DNA of 64,000 nt from Novosphingobium decolorationis (GTDB lineage Bacteria > Pseudomonadota > Alphaproteobacteria > Sphingomonadales > Sphingomonadaceae). Position 1 is the stretch's first letter. Every line of letters begins with the position of its first letter. Positions 62,824-64,000 of the stretch are shown piece after piece. Position numbers and translations under genes: made by a program. Location: contig NZ_CP054856.1 in NCBI RefSeq assembly GCF_018417475.1, forward strand, positions 2,263,001 through 2,327,000, given 5' to 3'. Below the pieces are notes generated by a model. That model was given only the letters and a program-made list of their open reading frames with translations. It was not told where the DNA came from and ran no database searches.

Positions 62824-64000
62824 ATGAAACGAATGATCGCCGCCTTCGTCCTGATGGGACTGGCGATAGCGGTCGCGATCTACATCGCGATGGCCCCGGT
62901 CGCCTCGCCGACGGCGGATGGCGCGCTCAACGGCTTCCTCGCCGGGCTCGACGGCCTGGTCGACGGCATCGAGGCCGCAGTCGGGCGCAGCACCGGTGCC
63001 CTCATCGCGATCGGGATCGGCCTCGCGCTCTCGCTCGTCCTGGCGCTGATCCCCACGCGCACGCGCTACGAGGAGGAGGGCGAGCCCTTCTTCAACCCGT
63101 CCGACGAACTCGATCTTGACCATTACCCCCAGGCCCCCGGCGCGCAGGACCTGATCGAGGCCGAACAGGACGAAGATGCGCCTGTCGAAGCGCCTGCACC
63201 CGCTCCCCGGCCAGCCCCGGCCCCCGAGGTCGAACGCGCGGCACAGCCCGCGCCGGTACCCGCCCAGCCCGTACCGACAGAGCCCATTGCGGCCGAGCCT
63301 CTGCCTGCGCAGCCCACGCCCGAGCCCTTCACCGCCACCCCGCTCACCCTGGTGCGCAAGGTGCGGGAACCGGGCCGTGACTGGTTTGGCGACAGCAGCT
63401 GGTTCGGCGGCCTCCCGCGCCTGGGCGATACGCCCTGGCCGCGCGACCTTTCCGGCATCGCCCTGCCCTTCCTCGCCCAGATCGACCTCGCCGACATCGC
63501 CGCCTGCAGCGCGGAAGGCTCGCTGCCCCGCGCCGGCTCGCTGGCGGTGTTCCTCGGCGACGGCGGCGTCGTGCCGCTTGCCGTAGACGTTACCGCCGAC
63601 TTCACCGATCCCCCGCAGGACCTGCCCCCCGCCTTCGAGGAAGGTGCGGCCATGCCCTTCCCGCAGCACACCTCGCGCCTGACCCGCTGGCTCTTTCCCT
63701 ACTGGCCCATCGAGGTCCATGCCGGAGACGCCATCGGCACCCCGCTTGAACGCGACCACCCGTTCTACGCAGTGGGCGTGGGCGAGCCGGTCGAGACGCT
63801 GTGGTGGCATTCGGTCCAGCACTTCGCCGATCGCCTGCGCGAGGGACTTGAACAGGCCGACGCGCCGATCGCGGCGCACCGCGCGAACCTGCTTCAGGCC
63901 CGCGAGGAACTGAAGCGGATCGAGAACGATCCCGACACCGACCCTTACGAGCTGGAAGACGCGCGCGAGGACATCGAAGGCCTGGAAGCCGACCTCGCCC
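62824..64000 (+). CDS. Membrane-anchored DUF1963 protein, partial at the right edge
   Basis: About 392 codons are visible. Two N-terminal helices (about 4-24 and 58-80) anchor it, followed by a long Pro/Ala-rich linker (110-175) and a DUF1963-like domain with DSSWFGGLPRLGDTPWPRD and FLAQIDLADIAACS. The C-terminus lies beyond the window. Function of the domain is unknown. The ATG at 62824 begins the first helix. Confidence 0.8.
   Translation, partial: MKRMIAAFVLMGLAIAVAIYIAMAPVASPTADGALNGFLAGLDGLVDGIEAAVGRSTGALIAIGIGLALSLVLALIPTRTRYEEEGEPFFNPSDELDLDHYPQAPGAQDLIEAEQDEDAPVEAPAPAPRPAPAPEVERAAQPAPVPAQPVPTEPIAAEPLPAQPTPEPFTATPLTLVRKVREPGRDWFGDSSWFGGLPRLGDTPWPRDLSGIALPFLAQIDLADIAACSAEGSLPRAGSLAVFLGDGGVVPLAVDVTADFTDPPQDLPPAFEEGAAMPFPQHTSRLTRWLFPYWPIEVHAGDAIGTPLERDHPFYAVGVGEPVETLWWHSVQHFADRLREGLEQADAPIAAHRANLLQAREELKRIENDPDTDPYELEDAREDIEGLEADLA

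Overview
The window is GC-rich alphaproteobacterial DNA, most likely from a sphingomonad (Novosphingobium-like). The GcrA cell-cycle regulator, HspQ, the right-hand gene content and the sphingomonad-style metal genes point that way; this is an inference from gene families, not a database match. Two parts meet at a tRNA-Ser(CGA) gene (53121-53210, minus strand). Left of it lies at least 53 kb of accessory DNA that runs off the left edge. It ends in a P4-type tyrosine integrase (51853-53040) at the 3' end of the tRNA, the usual layout of a tRNA-integrated genomic island. Right of the tRNA lies ordinary chromosome: hspQ, two c-di-GMP enzymes, an ABC-2 permease, gcrA, a secreted cyclophilin, a site-2 protease, thymidine kinase and a DUF1963 protein. 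One further IS110 element sits among them.

The island is chiefly a copper/silver resistance and redox island. From left to right it holds: (1) a minus-strand operon with a CnrY-like anti-sigma, a CnrX-like periplasmic sensor, an ECF sigma factor and the multicopper oxidase copA (1-2294); (2) a plus-strand block with a methyltransferase, a DUF411 protein, an APC permease, a glutaredoxin-MauE fusion, a frameshifted K+ channel, a DUF305 protein, a lipoprotein and an NAD(P)-binding protein (3786-9697); (3) a first cusCBA-F efflux cluster ending in a truncated multicopper oxidase (9710-17209); (4) a mobile remnant with a second integrase (17161-20260); (5) a universal stress protein and IS-broken genes (20410-24806), followed by an intact HAD phosphatase (24803-25549); (6) an eight-gene minus-strand operon led by a MerR regulator (25696-31038); (7) a second cusCBA-F cluster with DUF305 and DUF411 genes (31899-39864); (8) a nuclease-like protein, a GNAT enzyme, two toxin-antitoxin pairs and several IS elements (40113-51815).

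The most interesting unit is the MerR operon. It encodes a flavin/2Fe-2S reductase fused to a membrane anchor, a five-helix membrane protein with two His-X13-His pairs (a di-heme b pattern), a seven-heme membrane-anchored cytochrome c, and a Tat-exported four-helix-bundle protein with 14 cysteines of the copper-storage (Csp) type. Together they look like a NAD(P)H-driven electron path across the inner membrane, which could reduce Cu(II) to the Cu(I) that Csp binds. The second notable item is a pair of diverged IS1111-type IS110 elements. Their 237-nt regions downstream of the transposase have identical length, with conserved blocks separated by variable ones, as expected for a bridge RNA/seekRNA guide.

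Seven element copies from five IS families lie in the island (two IS110, one IS256, two IS6, one IS21, one IS5) and one more IS110 element lies outside it. Several genes are cut by them: an NdvB-like gene, a HAD hydrolase, a Tn3-type resolvase and an IS3 transposase. Three apparent frameshifts (the K+ channel and two in istA) each fall at a short G or C run, so sequencing error must be excluded before calling them pseudogenes.
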